5,272 bases of DNA. Source: Candidatus Gorgonimonas leptogorgiae (lineage in GTDB: Bacteria; Pseudomonadota; Gammaproteobacteria; Pseudomonadales; Endozoicomonadaceae). This document shows, piece by piece, positions 5,271-5,272 of this stretch. The DNA lies in NCBI GenBank assembly GCA_929200515.1, contig CAKNAD010000202.1, forward strand, positions 1 through 5,272. The letters are read 5' to 3'. Position numbers and translations under genes: made by a program. Below the pieces are notes generated by a model. That model was not told the DNA's origin, made no database searches, and saw only the letters and a list, made by a program, of their open reading frames with translations. Positions within the stretch are counted from its first letter, which is position 1, and every line of letters starts with the position of its first letter.

Positions 5271-5272
5271 TA

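Noticed and set aside
5227..5272. Right end of an IS200/IS605-type insertion sequence
   Set aside because: The hairpin resembles such ends, but no transposase gene, TnpB or target motif is visible in the window, so no mobile element is called.

Overview
The window is an AT-rich stretch of bacterial chromosome carrying four genes. The oligoribonuclease gene (orn), a family found mainly in gamma- and betaproteobacteria, and a rhodanese of the pseudomonad/Azotobacter RhdA type point to a gammaproteobacterium. Low GC, sparse Shine-Dalgarno signals and loose spacing suggest a host-associated or genome-reduced lineage. This is inference; no marker fixes the genus.

Layout from left to right: bases 1-47 hold no supportable feature. 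48-1703 (minus) is rmuC, a membrane-anchored coiled-coil protein with a nuclease-like RmuC domain. 1704-1950 is a divergent intergenic region with a good minus-strand promoter overlapped by a perfect 16-bp palindrome plus a third half-site, which looks like a repressor operator. 1951-2760 (plus) is a two-domain rhodanese with the active-site loop CQNHHRS. 2761-2864 holds a long hairpin followed by a T run, read as a terminator or attenuator. 2865-3422 (plus) is orn, starting at GTG. 3423-3641 separates convergent genes and contains a terminator-like hairpin with T9. 3642-5240 (minus) is a large divergent open frame that I read as a serpin-like protein. 5241-5272 holds a GC-rich palindrome at its 5' end.

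RmuC, RhdA and Orn are ordinary housekeeping functions: DNA maintenance, sulfur transfer and the final step of RNA decay. The unusual part is the right-hand gene. Four separated blocks in it, in the correct order, resemble serpin elements: an MVYGA..NT block at the N-terminus, an AN..L.F block, an IN.......W...F block, and a C-terminal block I480-V490 that fits the serpin signature. The protein also carries an insertion of roughly 120 residues, a charged coiled-coil insertion, a Glu-rich reactive-loop hinge unlike that of inhibitory serpins, and an acidic tail. In the same frame upstream of its first ATG, the codons read LISPP and then a TAA stop. This looks like the conserved serpin 'SP' segment just before helix B, so the gene may be split by a nonsense codon located inside a GC-rich palindrome. 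A serpin-like gene in such a genome suggests a host-interaction protein, possibly acquired by transfer, but that is not demonstrated here.
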